The notes: generated by a model from the sequence alone, not told the origin. A stretch of DNA of 32,128 nt from Planctomycetaceae bacterium (GCA_024225195.1 JAAEMV010000096.1:1-32128); one strand, 5' to 3'. Positions 8,405 through 17,610 are shown, counted from the first letter of the stretch. A program made the numbers and translations.

Positions 8405-9523
8405 TTACCGATCGGGCTGTTTCAACTCTTGGTAAAAACGTTTCATACGTGCTTCTAACTCCTTGAAGTCACCCCCAAATGCCTTCGCAAAATCGGCCGA
8501 CCGTTGCTTCTTCGAATAAGAAGCAAAATCAGTCCGTGCTGCATCATTTTTTAAAAACTGCTTGTATTTACTCGGCATTGCTTCACTAAAATAAAACGTC
8601 ATGCCCCAGGAAATCGCGTAAGCAGCCTGAGCATTGGCTCGAAATAAGTCGTCGCTGACCACTAGTTCCGCCATCTTCCCCTGGACTTTTCCTTCGCGAT
8701 ATAGCTGCTTTAATTGCGACAATCGAGACGCATGTATACGATCTTCCTGACGAGGGAAATTCTGACTATTATTGACGCCACGGGCCTCAAATAGCATCGC
8801 AAGCCCTTCGCTCTCCCAACGCACGACGGGGGCAAAACGGCTGTGCAACCCGGTATTGAATGCCGTCTGGTGGGTGGCTTCATGCAAGATCGTCCCAGCA
8901 TTAAACAACCATGACTTGTCTTTTGAACGCCCCTCGGTTTGATCATAGGTGATAATTCGATTGCTCTTGGGTGAGTAGTAACCAAGAATCGATGGATCGT
9001 AATTGTGAAAAGCCTTCAACATTCGGTCAAACTCACCTCGAGTCCTTAACACAATCGCTACCATGGGGAACTCAGGATTCTGCAATCGAAATCCCCGAGT
9101 TGAAAAGTAAGCTTGAAATCGAGCGTACAATTGCTGAAAGGGAGTCGCCCAAACCTGTGGACTCCCTGGGGGGTGAACGACGACAAAATCATGAGTCAAA
9201 GAAACATCGTACTTATTTCCAAATTCTGACTGCAAACGCCTTCTCATCTCCGAAGCGGAGTAAGGCTTGAAGTCGGCACTCACAGTTGAATAATCACGAT
9301 CAGTTTTTACTGGCAAAATACTGACTTTGCCGTCGCGGCGAAGCAGCATCATTTCACGACCATCCCACGCCAACGGCCTGCCGAGGTAGGACTTTTGTTT
9401 ATAAGGAACCTCAATGGTTACCGGGGGCTGCTTTGATTGCCCATTTCCAGCTTCGGCAACGAACAAAATCATGACACAGGCAAAGCTGACAATGAGTCCC
9501 TTTTTAATTAAATTTACCCGCAT
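8405..9523 (-). CDS. Secreted DUF1570-type putative metallopeptidase
   Basis: This 372-residue exported protein is a presumed zinc peptidase of the planctomycete-rich DUF1570 group; its substrate is unknown. Residues 1-29 look like a signal peptide (two lysines, then a hydrophobic core, ending around AGNGQS). The gluzincin-type motif HEATH is at 214-218, with a downstream glutamate in WESEGLAMLFEARG (about 237-246) as the likely third ligand. The N-terminal part (about 40-150) is beta-rich and of unknown role. The gene starts at ATG 9523 behind an AAGGGA-type ribosome site. It converges with the LuxR-type regulator and diverges from the gene at 9681. Catalytic activity has not been shown for most family members. 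Confidence 0.82.
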   Translation of the reverse strand: MRVNLIKKGLIVSFACVMILFVAEAGNGQSKQPPVTIEVPYKQKSYLGRPLAWDGREMMLLRRDGKVSILPVKTDRDYSTVSADFKPYSASEMRRRLQSEFGNKYDVSLTHDFVVVHPPGSPQVWATPFQQLYARFQAYFSTRGFRLQNPEFPMVAIVLRTRGEFDRMLKAFHNYDPSILGYYSPKSNRIITYDQTEGRSKDKSWLFNAGTILHEATHQTAFNTGLHSRFAPVVRWESEGLAMLFEARGVNNSQNFPRQEDRIHASRLSQLKQLYREGKVQGKMAELVVSDDLFRANAQAAYAISWGMTFYFSEAMPSKYKQFLKNDAARTDFASYSKKQRSADFAKAFGGDFKELEARMKRFYQELKQPDR

Positions 9524-9680
9524 CGCTGTTCCCTTCCGTTTAAATGTCCATCGAAATCTACGTCACCTCACTCCTTTCGCAAACTGATTCCCGAATGAAT
9601 AGCATTCAAAGCGAATTTTTCACCCCCGGATCGGACTCAATTGTTAAGATAAGGATTGATATCGGACTTAAGGAATTAAT

Positions 9681-11063
9681 ATGCAACGTTCTCCCCTTCA
9701 ATTTGCCGTCACACTGTTAATCGCCATTTGTTTCACCAGCCCTTTCGCACTGGTCGGCCAGGAAGAATCCCCCCGGGACACACCTCCCAATCAACAAGAC
9801 AAAGTTCTCGGCGACATGGAACTCATTGATCGTGTGGATGTGCTGAGACAACAACTTGAATCTCCTTCCATTCCCCAGCGAGACAAAGCACAACAAGAAT
9901 TGATAGCCCTTGGGATTCGCGTCCTTGACCATCTTGATCCTGCGGAACCAACCGAGGCCACTGATGTAATTCAGCGTATCGGCAAGGTCCGGACGGAACT
10001 AGAAAAAGCAGTTGCTGCCATTACTACCCAATCTTCCCGAGCCACTCTCAGTGGAAAAATGACCGTTGGCGAAGCACTTGCCGCCTTGAAAAAACAAACT
10101 GGAAATGACGTCGCCCTGACAGAAACGACGCCTGATATTTTTAGTAAGCGAGAGATTGAACTTAAAGTTGAAAATGGCACATTTTGGGAAGCTCTCAACA
10201 GCATCATCCAAACGGGAGAAATCGAAATTTCCCCGTACGCAGCAAGCGCCGGTCAGCTCCGTCTCGACCCAACCCAAGCCGCAATGCAGCAGGCCGTTAG
10301 ACCCGATGAAAACAAGGCAGCGGCTTCGACCGAGCAGCCTCCGAATTGCATCTCCGGCATTTTTGGAATCTCCGTGACCCAAGTGAATGCATCTCGAAAC
10401 CTCGTCAATCCAAATCTTAACTATTGCAATATTAGCACGGTTGTTCGCTGGGAACCCAGAATCACACCCATCTCGTTCCAACTTCCTGCCGCAAGCATCA
10501 AAGCCGTAGACAATCAAAACAAACCAATCAACCTTACCAACAGCGAAGCCGTATTTTATGGAACTGTCCAAGCGGAAATTGCTGAAATCGAGTTCTCGAT
10601 CCCTATCGAACTCACCGACCGCTCAACCGAAAAAATCAAATCACTCACCGGCACTGGCGAGGCAATCATCGCAGGACGCACCGAGACTTTTCGTTTTAAA
10701 AAACTCGGCCGTTTAAATGAGGGCTATCAGCAAACTCGGGCAGGTGCCACTGTGACGTATCAAGGAATTGAAAAGAACGAACAACTGTTCGGACTTGCAA
10801 TTAAACTTGGATTCGATGCCCAACAAAATGCACTTGAGTCCTTCCACAGTTGGGTCTACGACAACAAAATCTATCTTGAAAACAAAACAGGTGAGCAGAT
10901 CGCCCCCATTGCTTACGACGGGATCGGTCAAACCGAAAATGAAATCACCGTTCGCTACTATTTCGACACGGACCCCAGCGCCTTGAATCTCGTTTACCAA
11001 ACGCCTGCTTCGATTGTTAGAGTCCCGGTCAAGTTTGAACTGACTGACATCCCGTTACCATAG
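9681..11063 (+). CDS. Secreted protein of unknown function with an STN-like segment
   Basis: The function of this 460-residue protein is not recognised. Residues 1-27 form a signal peptide (hydrophobic core ending near LVGQEE). A helical stretch (about 50-115) contains one HEAT-like repeat. Next comes a segment (about 122-185) that resembles the short secretin/TonB N-terminal fold (GKMTVGEALAALKKQTGNDV, then FWEALNSII). The remaining 250 residues alternate short beta strands, suggesting beta-sandwich domains. The ATG at 9681 follows AAGGA. A TTGTTAAGA element lies 40 bp upstream. The next gene, a parvulin PPIase, begins 42 bp downstream on the same strand, so the two may be co-transcribed and act together in the cell envelope. 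Confidence 0.75.
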   Translation: MQRSPLQFAVTLLIAICFTSPFALVGQEESPRDTPPNQQDKVLGDMELIDRVDVLRQQLESPSIPQRDKAQQELIALGIRVLDHLDPAEPTEATDVIQRIGKVRTELEKAVAAITTQSSRATLSGKMTVGEALAALKKQTGNDVALTETTPDIFSKREIELKVENGTFWEALNSIIQTGEIEISPYAASAGQLRLDPTQAAMQQAVRPDENKAAASTEQPPNCISGIFGISVTQVNASRNLVNPNLNYCNISTVVRWEPRITPISFQLPAASIKAVDNQNKPINLTNSEAVFYGTVQAEIAEIEFSIPIELTDRSTEKIKSLTGTGEAIIAGRTETFRFKKLGRLNEGYQQTRAGATVTYQGIEKNEQLFGLAIKLGFDAQQNALESFHSWVYDNKIYLENKTGEQIAPIAYDGIGQTENEITVRYYFDTDPSALNLVYQTPASIVRVPVKFELTDIPLP

Positions 11064-11094
11064 CAAAACCTTCAGCGCACGTCGCTTTCTATTT

Positions 11095-11098
11095 GGAG
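11095..11098 (+). promoter_or_regulatory. Ribosome binding site fixing a TTG start
   Basis: GGAG is placed 7 bases upstream of the TTG codon at 11106, which begins the parvulin gene. It supports a non-ATG start where no suitable ATG exists. Confidence 0.6.
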
Positions 11099-11105
11099 TG
11101 CAGAT

Positions 11106-12080
11106 TTGACCTCACTTGCTCCTCGATTCACTTTTGTCATTTCGACAAAAACAAAACTCCTCGCCTGTTGGCTGACGTTCGGTTTTTTAAGCCTCGCCTC
11201 ACCGCACGCCTACGGCTACCAACAAAAAGACTCCGACGATGCAACTACGCAGGATATTCTTGCGACTATTTATGGCCTGACCATCACACGAGATCAGGTT
11301 GAACGCGATCTAAAGCGCACCCTAGGCGACCGGCAACTCTCAGCCATCGACAGACGAAAAGCGATGGAACTGACCACTCAAAAACTGATCGACCAGCATG
11401 TAGCATTGGACTTTCTTTCCAAAAAGGGATTAGCAGCCAATCCATCTGAAGTCGATTTCCAAATAGAGAAATTAAAATCAGAGCTTCAAACGATTGATTT
11501 GAGTTTTACAGAATTTCTTAAAGAAACCTACCAAACAAGCGATGAGTTGAGATTTCAGACGAAGTGGCAGATCAGTTGGGAACGCTATCTTAAAAACAAA
11601 CTTACAGATGAATTCCTTGAGTCCTATTTCGAGCGAAGCAGGCGACGCTTCAATGGGACGGAAATCAAAGCAGCGCATCTGCTGATCAAACTGCCCGCAA
11701 ACAATTCTCAAGCACAAGAAGAACGCATCAACCAACAGTTGCTTGAAGTTCGACAGCAAGTCCTTTCGAAAACTGTTTCCTGGCAGGAAGCCGTAAAAGC
11801 TCACTCTGAGGCTCCGACTCGACTCTCCGGCGGCTCCCTCGGATGGATCACACGCGAAGGGCCCATGTCTCCCTCGTTTACAAATGCTGCTTTTCAACTT
11901 TCAGAGAACGAAATTAGCTTGCCGGTAAAAACTAAATTTGGCTTCCACCTGATTCGCTGCGAATCTATCCGTGATTCTGCATTCGGGTGGAAAGATGTCA
12001 GGACCGAGCTTGAAAAAAATGCGGCCCGCGACCTTTTGCAAGCGATCGTCAAGCAACACAAAATTCAAAAGGCAAACTAA
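11106..12080 (+). CDS. Secreted parvulin-type peptidyl-prolyl isomerase (SurA/PpiC-like)
   Basis: This 324-residue envelope folding factor isomerises peptidyl-prolyl bonds and probably chaperones exported proteins. A signal peptide spans about 1-37 (ending near HAYGYQQ). A SurA_N-like helical domain (about 50-175) follows, then a parvulin domain (about 185-292). The catalytic histidines are present: H191 in AAHLLIK and H281 in FGFHLIRCE. The GGSLGWITREG loop is typical of the family. The start is TTG at 11106, preceded by GGAG at 11095-11098 with a 7-base spacer, and no in-frame ATG gives an intact signal peptide. It lies 42 bp downstream of a secreted protein on the same strand. Its 3' end nearly abuts the convergent acyltransferase. 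Confidence 0.88.
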   Translation: MTSLAPRFTFVISTKTKLLACWLTFGFLSLASPHAYGYQQKDSDDATTQDILATIYGLTITRDQVERDLKRTLGDRQLSAIDRRKAMELTTQKLIDQHVALDFLSKKGLAANPSEVDFQIEKLKSELQTIDLSFTEFLKETYQTSDELRFQTKWQISWERYLKNKLTDEFLESYFERSRRRFNGTEIKAAHLLIKLPANNSQAQEERINQQLLEVRQQVLSKTVSWQEAVKAHSEAPTRLSGGSLGWITREGPMSPSFTNAAFQLSENEISLPVKTKFGFHLIRCESIRDSAFGWKDVRTELEKNAARDLLQAIVKQHKIQKAN

Positions 12081-12092
12081 ACTGAATCATTT

Positions 12093-13784
12093 TCACTGCG
12101 AACCTTTGCTCCAAATATATAGTTGCTGCCTTCTCGCATTGCGTGGACCTTTATTCACTTCCGCGAACCCGCGACCCTTTTCAAAAAAACCAATCGCAAT
12201 TTTTTCTACACCCTTCAGATCGTCACGCTCAATTTTCACCCGATCAATCACTGTTTCTCGAGGCTCCAAATTCGAGAATACAACTTGATTGGCACTTCCT
12301 CGCTTCAAGATCTTATTCTCAACACTCAAAAGATATAAAAAACGAATCTCTCGCCGGTCCGAATTCAATTTCCACACAGCCTCTATCTGCAATCCATTGT
12401 TTTCTTCGCGAGTCACTCGTACTCCACGAAGAACAGCATCGCCACCAAATTGAACATCTTTAAATTCACTCGATGAGGCTGCAACAATCGCATCAGCTAA
12501 CTTGCTACTATGTAAGTTAAATCGGGTTTGTTGGATGCCCCCCCAACACGCAAAAAAGAGAACAGAAATTATCACAATTTTTTTAACTGAGATCTCATTG
12601 GCTAAAGCATGAACCAAGGTCTTAACAAACGGCGCGAGAGTTTTTTTATCGAATCGGGCCACAATCGCTTTGCGAAACGGGACTTCAACCAGATGATAAA
12701 GCAGTGACGATGCGGCGATGGAAAGACCAAGGCAACAGACTATTTGCAGTGGCGTGACCCAACTCCCTTCAATTCGGTCATGCCGTGTGACTATCAACAG
12801 CACACTCATGTGTACCATATAAAACGAATAACTTATTTCTCCTAGATAAACAAACAATCGACTCGATAAAAGCCATGCCCCCCAACCCTGACTGCGGGCA
12901 AAGATAAAAATCAAAATCACAAATACGGGCGCCGCACCTGAGAACCGATACCAATAATTGAACCCGGCACTTATCCCCGGCGGTTGATCATGCCTGTACA
13001 ACCCCAGCCAATTCGAAGAGTAGAAAAATAAAACAATGAGTGAAACGCTAAATAACTCAACAACCGTATCGAAAGCCCGTGAGTGTTCAGACCTCTGAGA
13101 CCGTGACAAGAAAAAAATACCACAGGCTATTCCCGAGGCGAATTCAAAACATCGCATGGGAGGTAAATTTCTAATTAAAGCATCGAATTGAATTCCTCTG
13201 CTTTGCCAGGCCGGCCCATAAACACCAATCAATAAGACGAGAAGAACCGTGAAAAGCAGGACGCTCAAATACTTAAAAACAAACCTCTTCGGCCAACCAA
13301 TCAGAAACCATGGGAAGACTGCATAAAAAAATGCTTCGACAGATAAACTCCAGGCAGGGCCATTCAAAAAATATCCCCATTTGTGATTGGGAATCCAAGC
13401 CTGCAGAAGAAAAACGTTGGTAACCGACTTCAGAAGGAAGTGATCTTGTTTTTGAAATATCTGCCAACCCAAAACCGCAAAAAGGGCAATCAGAAGAGTC
13501 ATAAGGTGCAATGGCCAAACCCTCGCCACTCTTCGCAGATAAAATTCCTTTAAAGGAAATCCGTTTGGTGCAGAAGCTTTCAGACGGGGCACGTACACGT
13601 AGGCGAGGATAAAACCTGAAAGTACGAAAAAAAAGCTCACTCCGGCAGCACCGATGGGGGCTTTACCAAAATCATACTCTGGCCATGAGCCGGGAACATG
13701 CGCAATAAAAACCGCCAGCGCAGCCAAAAATCTTAAACCGGTTAGAGATTTTAATTGCGTATTTTGATACTTCAGAGTTTGCAT
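12093..13784 (-). CDS. Membrane acyltransferase (acyltransferase 3 family) with a C-terminal soluble domain
   Basis: This 563-residue integral membrane protein of the OafA/acyltransferase-3 family probably acylates a cell-surface glycan. The family signature starts at the N-terminus: GLRFLAALAVFIAH (16-29, with the key histidine), then FYLRRVARVWPLHL (about 86-99). About ten hydrophobic helices cover residues 15-375, and a further one sits near 405-420. After it comes a soluble C-terminal part (about 420-563) that is beta-rich and has no recognised family. This tail is absent from minimal members such as OafA. ATG 13784 has no strong ribosome site. The gene lies 71 bp downstream of the HPPD gene on the same strand and ends 12 bp from the convergent parvulin gene. 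The acceptor substrate is unknown. Confidence 0.88.
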   Translation of the reverse strand: MQTLKYQNTQLKSLTGLRFLAALAVFIAHVPGSWPEYDFGKAPIGAAGVSFFFVLSGFILAYVYVPRLKASAPNGFPLKEFYLRRVARVWPLHLMTLLIALFAVLGWQIFQKQDHFLLKSVTNVFLLQAWIPNHKWGYFLNGPAWSLSVEAFFYAVFPWFLIGWPKRFVFKYLSVLLFTVLLVLLIGVYGPAWQSRGIQFDALIRNLPPMRCFEFASGIACGIFFLSRSQRSEHSRAFDTVVELFSVSLIVLFFYSSNWLGLYRHDQPPGISAGFNYWYRFSGAAPVFVILIFIFARSQGWGAWLLSSRLFVYLGEISYSFYMVHMSVLLIVTRHDRIEGSWVTPLQIVCCLGLSIAASSLLYHLVEVPFRKAIVARFDKKTLAPFVKTLVHALANEISVKKIVIISVLFFACWGGIQQTRFNLHSSKLADAIVAASSSEFKDVQFGGDAVLRGVRVTREENNGLQIEAVWKLNSDRREIRFLYLLSVENKILKRGSANQVVFSNLEPRETVIDRVKIERDDLKGVEKIAIGFFEKGRGFAEVNKGPRNARRQQLYIWSKGSQ

Positions 13785-13855
13785 TACTGCATTGTAATGA
13801 AACTGTTCCCATCGATACAGACAAATTCAACCAAAGACTGCCCTTCAGCCTCGGG

Positions 13856-15028
13856 TTACAGATTACCCCGACGAGCCTGCTCCAATTCGAGCGATTCAAA
13901 CAGTGCCTTGAAATTGCCCTTCCCGAATGACTCACTGCCGCGCCGGCAAATGATTTCGAAAAACATCGTGGGACGGTCTTGAAGAGGCTTCGTGAAAATT
14001 TGCAACAAGTACCCTTTATCATCCCGATCAACCAGAACGCGAAGATCTTTAACCTGCTGAATGTCTTCATCGATCGTACCAACACGATCCCAGACCAATT
14101 CGTAGTAAGTTTCCGGGATATCGAGAAAATCAACTCCCCGCGAACGAAGTTCGCCAACAGTGTTGACTTCGTCCTTGGTTAATAATGCAAGGTGCTGAAT
14201 GCCGCCGGTGTTATTATGCCAATCAAGATACTCCTCGATCTGACTCTTGTTCCTGCCATCGGCCGGTTCATTAATCGGAATCTTGATTAGCTCGCGACCA
14301 GAATCCATCACCTTCGACATGAGCGCGGTGTATTCCGTCGAAATATCTTCGGCATCGAAATGCTTGAAAAGCTTAAAACCAAGCACATCTTCGTACCATT
14401 TAACCCACACATCCATCTCGCCCATCGGCACGTTTCCGACGCAGTGATCCACGTAGAACAGGCCCGTTGGATTTTCGCGATTGTATTTATTAATCGCCAA
14501 TTCATCGAGGACACGGAAACCGGGAAGAAATTGCTCCCCCCTCTGCTTCACATTTTCAATCGCATACTTTCCAGTTCTGGAAATGAACGTGTGTACAAAA
14601 CGCCCAAACGATTTCACGCCGGATTTAACAACAGTTCCCAGCTCGTCCGTAATCTCGATCGGTTCGTAAGCAGATTCAGCACCATTCTTCAGAGCTTGCT
14701 CATAAGCCTTGGCTGAATCCTCTACCGTGAACGCAATATCCTTAATCCCATCTCCATAAAGCTGAACCTCCTGTTGCGCCGGGTGATCCGGATGCAAACC
14801 AGTCGTCAACAAAAATCGGATATTGCCCTGCGTTAGCAAATACGTCGCCGCTTCTCTAACGTTGGTTGTCAGATCACTGATTTGCTCGATTTCAAAACCA
14901 AATGCCTGAGCGTAAAAATAAGCCGCCTGCTTGGCATTTCCAACATAGAATTGGACATAATCAACATCTATCAATCTCAGGGGATCGTTCGAATTTTCCG
15001 TTTCAGAAAGCGTTTCTGGAGAACTCAT
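13856..15028 (-). CDS. hppD: 4-hydroxyphenylpyruvate dioxygenase
   Basis: This non-haem iron enzyme converts 4-hydroxyphenylpyruvate to homogentisate in tyrosine catabolism. It has two vicinal-oxygen-chelate halves. The N-terminal one begins at VDYVQFYVGNAKQAAYFYAQ. The C-terminal catalytic half carries the iron ligands H195 (FVDHCVG), H279 (GIQHLAL) and E358 (RPTMFFEIICRRG). The ending GKGNFKALFESLELEQARRG is the classic HPPD C-terminus and separates it from hydroxymandelate synthase. The preferred start is ATG 15028 (MSSPETLSE), giving 390 residues. A longer frame back to 15082 adds 18 residues that do not fit the family. No homogentisate dioxygenase or other pathway gene is adjacent. An aminotransferase of the family that could make its substrate is cut by the right edge, 17 kb away. 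Confidence 0.96.
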   Translation of the reverse strand: MSSPETLSETENSNDPLRLIDVDYVQFYVGNAKQAAYFYAQAFGFEIEQISDLTTNVREAATYLLTQGNIRFLLTTGLHPDHPAQQEVQLYGDGIKDIAFTVEDSAKAYEQALKNGAESAYEPIEITDELGTVVKSGVKSFGRFVHTFISRTGKYAIENVKQRGEQFLPGFRVLDELAINKYNRENPTGLFYVDHCVGNVPMGEMDVWVKWYEDVLGFKLFKHFDAEDISTEYTALMSKVMDSGRELIKIPINEPADGRNKSQIEEYLDWHNNTGGIQHLALLTKDEVNTVGELRSRGVDFLDIPETYYELVWDRVGTIDEDIQQVKDLRVLVDRDDKGYLLQIFTKPLQDRPTMFFEIICRRGSESFGKGNFKALFESLELEQARRGNL

Positions 15029-15276
15029 AGCGAAGACTCTTGTGGTATGTAGTGGGTGGTCAAAAACTGGAACTGGCGTCACCTAGTGACAAAGCTTCGT
15101 TCCGCTGGTGCTACGCAGAGTCTAACAGAAACAAACAATTGTTTAAGTTCAAACCTCAATCACCTCCCGAAACCATCGCTTCCGAGCGTGCTTCGTCCAC
15201 ATATTGGTAGCGGAGGTGTTGTAAGCAATTTCAATCCAGTGCTGGACGACCGTTTTCAGATTGCCGCGAGTGAACG

Positions 15277-16824
15277 CTATCTGCCTTCGGCGATCTCAAA
15301 GACCAACGGGCGGTGATCCGATACGACCGGTTCCTCGATAACATCAATCTCTGAAACCGACCATCTCGAACCCTTGTGCAGCAAAGCGTAATCGATTTCT
15401 ACATCGGGCCGATCCGATCGAAAGGTGAAATGATCCGGCCCTTTGTCGGGAATCTCCCAGTCGCTCTGAAACAAATCGATGACCGGACTTTGAGGCTTAG
15501 AATTGAAATCACCTACAATTGCAATATCCTGTTGCTCCTCATCGAGAAATTCGAGCAGCCGCCGCGCCTGAGCCAGACGCTCTTGCTCAGTACGATAAAA
15601 ATGCACGTCCGCAATCTTCAATTGTCTTTTTGCATCGAGTTTGACATCGACGACCAACGATGTCCGCGGTTCTGAACCCGCTGGCAAACGCAGATTCTTG
15701 ACTTCTCCCAATGGGTTGCGAGATAAAACCGCCATCCCATATTGTCCGCCCTGATAGTCAAAGAAAGAACCGAACGCGTGATACTGCAAACCGGTCAACG
15801 AAGCAAGTTCGCGTGCTTGATCGATTCCTCCACTGCGTTGAACTTGTTGATCCACCTCTTGCAACGCGACAAAGTCCGGATGCAACCGGCGAATCACCTC
15901 AGCAGTTCGCTTTAAATCAACTTGATTATCATTCCCCCGACCGTGCTTAATATTGTAAGCCAAGATGCGGAAACTCCGCCTACCCAGTTCTCCGCCACCC
16001 ATCGGGACCGGTAAGTCGAGGGGACGCTTTCGTTCAGCTTTCGGAAGCCGAAGTTCGGAATCTTCACTCACGTCAGTTGTTTCTGAATTGGGCTTCGTTC
16101 GCAAAAAGAATCGACCGCCCTCGACATCAACTCTAGACCCTTCCGCTGTTTTTGCGCTCACTGCTGGTTCCCATTTCTCCTGCACCAGAATCCACGGTGA
16201 TTCAACGTCGCAGCAACGTTGTGGTTGCTCCGCAATTTCGTCAACCGGCATGGCACTGATAAAGCTGTGAAGACCGTTTAACAACTTGCCGCCAGATTTC
16301 AACGAGCACGTGCCTAGATGCACCCAGCGATTCTCTTGCATCAGATAAAAATAAGCTGCGTAACTAGTTTCTGTATCTTTAGTTTCTGAGTAGACAATAA
16401 AACGAAGCGGATCTCCGATTTCCCAATCCAAATCATAAGATAACTCGGTGGTACCATCATCGGCGAGGGAACGCTCCCTGACCCCTTTCCCCAGGGTCAC
16501 AACTTTGACTTGACCGTCTCTAGCCGCAGCAGGCTCAGACAGCTTTGTATTGGGCGTCGCTGACACAGAAAAAACAACAGTTTTCTTCCCGGCCTCAAGC
16601 TGCTGAACTCCCAGCCAACCGTGACTGAATCCACAAGCCGCGTAGGCTGAGTTAGCACTCGATTCCCGAACCGTGAGTTCACTGTAGAACGCTGAAGCCG
16701 GTGCACTTTTGAAGTCAATCCCGACTAGTGCAGTGACTTTGGTCTGAGCCCCAATAAGTGTCGGTGCAAAGCCAGTGATGCAGAAAATAAGCACCCAAGC
16801 CAAGGTTGCCAGCGATAATTTCAT
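15277..16824 (-). CDS. Secreted DUF3472-like/endonuclease-exonuclease-phosphatase fusion
   Basis: This 515-residue secreted protein has two domains. A signal peptide covers about 1-26 (ending GAQT). Residues about 30-200 resemble DUF3472 (HGWLGVQ, VVFSVSAT, then a DWEIGDPLRFIVYS and AYFYLMQENRWVHLGT pattern), a likely extracellular carbohydrate-associated or lectin-like module. Residues about 283-513 are an EEP-fold phosphoesterase with N291 (YNIKHGRG), E323 (LQEVD), H408, D439/N441 (GDFNSKP), D478 (EIDYA) and D503/H504 (SDHRP), so all catalytic residues appear intact. The substrate could be nucleic acid, sugar phosphate or phospholipid. The ATG follows a strong GAGGA site. The gene sits 104 bp downstream of the last SUF-operon gene on the same strand, with no terminator seen between them. 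Confidence 0.85.
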   Translation of the reverse strand: MKLSLATLAWVLIFCITGFAPTLIGAQTKVTALVGIDFKSAPASAFYSELTVRESSANSAYAACGFSHGWLGVQQLEAGKKTVVFSVSATPNTKLSEPAAARDGQVKVVTLGKGVRERSLADDGTTELSYDLDWEIGDPLRFIVYSETKDTETSYAAYFYLMQENRWVHLGTCSLKSGGKLLNGLHSFISAMPVDEIAEQPQRCCDVESPWILVQEKWEPAVSAKTAEGSRVDVEGGRFFLRTKPNSETTDVSEDSELRLPKAERKRPLDLPVPMGGGELGRRSFRILAYNIKHGRGNDNQVDLKRTAEVIRRLHPDFVALQEVDQQVQRSGGIDQARELASLTGLQYHAFGSFFDYQGGQYGMAVLSRNPLGEVKNLRLPAGSEPRTSLVVDVKLDAKRQLKIADVHFYRTEQERLAQARRLLEFLDEEQQDIAIVGDFNSKPQSPVIDLFQSDWEIPDKGPDHFTFRSDRPDVEIDYALLHKGSRWSVSEIDVIEEPVVSDHRPLVFEIAEGR

Positions 16825-16928
16825 TGAGCTTCCTCGCTTCCCTAGTTCTCGAATCTTTGCACCGAATAGCTCGCCTCATAGACAACCGCAACGACACTCG
16901 ATTGAACGCCAGTCAATTCAGAATGGAC

Positions 16929-17222
16929 TTAAGCCTCTTCCCCAACAACGCCGCCGAAATCACGAAAAACAGTCTTCACGTGGGGCAGCAATTTTTTCAC
17001 CAATGGAGGACTGGCTCCACCGATTGATCGCCCCCCATCAAGGTCACCGCAACGGACAGCAAGAACTATCGCAGCCAGCACATGCTCAACATCCACGGGG
17101 AACCCCGCCGGCTCCTCCAGTTCCAAAGCCAGGTCGAACAAGACGTCCCCCATTTCTTTTGAAATAGTCGCTTCGCCAGCCGAATTTACGGAAACACCCG
17201 GCAAGACTTTATTATCTCCCAT
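16929..17222 (-). CDS. Small protein of unknown function at the end of the SUF operon
   Basis: This 97-residue protein belongs to no family that I recognise. It has no signal peptide and no cysteine cluster (one Cys only). It is acidic in the first half, with a helical stretch about residues 24-60 (MGDVLFDLALELE, HVLAAIVLAVRCGDL) and a C-terminal helix around PPLVKKLLPHVKTVFRDF. The ATG at 17222 is preceded by GGGGA with a 5-base spacer, which supports real translation. It lies 64 bp downstream of the sufT-like gene on the same strand, so it is probably part of the same transcript and may assist Fe-S assembly. That link is by position only. Confidence 0.65.
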   Translation of the reverse strand: MGDNKVLPGVSVNSAGEATISKEMGDVLFDLALELEEPAGFPVDVEHVLAAIVLAVRCGDLDGGRSIGGASPPLVKKLLPHVKTVFRDFGGVVGEEA

Positions 17223-17286
17223 GAATATCCCCCGCTCTCTCGCCCGAAACGAATGGAATTAGAACGCGTGCGACGCCAGCCGACAA

Positions 17287-17610
17287 TTAGAAAATCCCCA
17301 ACTGATCTCTCGCGTCATCGGACATCATATCCTGCGTCCATGGAGGATCCATGACGACCTTGACTTCAACGTCGTCCACGCCGTCCATTTCGCCAGCATA
17401 CTTTTTCGTTTCCGCGACCAACTGCGGCCCGGCAGGACACATAGGACTCGTCATCGTCATTTCAATATTCACTTTGAATTTTTCTTCATCGCCATCAATC
17501 GACGCAACGTCGACGACATAGATGAGCCCAAGGTCAACAATGTTTACAAATAATTCTGGGTCGATTACCTGTTTGAGTGCTTCGCGCACTTGGTCTTCCT
17601 GCAGCGGCAT
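17287..17610 (-). CDS. sufT: SufT/MIP18 (DUF59) family Fe-S assembly factor
   Basis: This 107-residue cytoplasmic protein belongs to the DUF59/PaaD/MIP18 group, which helps mature iron-sulfur proteins. The family signature DPELFVNIVDLGLIY is at about 17-31. The conserved MTSPMCPAG motif is at 53-61 with the key cysteine C58, which can take part in cluster handling, and the C-terminal PPWTQDMMSDDAR motif is also typical. The length equals a single free-standing domain. It lies 55 bp downstream of the Rieske gene and is in line with the SUF genes, supporting a role as a late assembly or transfer factor. Confidence 0.9.
   Translation of the reverse strand: MPLQEDQVREALKQVIDPELFVNIVDLGLIYVVDVASIDGDEEKFKVNIEMTMTSPMCPAGPQLVAETKKYAGEMDGVDDVEVKVVMDPPWTQDMMSDDARDQLGIF

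Noticed and set aside
9999-10571. A 190-codon minus-strand frame inside the 9681 gene
   Set aside because: The plus-strand gene has a signal peptide and ribosome site; the antisense frame is glycine/cysteine-rich noise.
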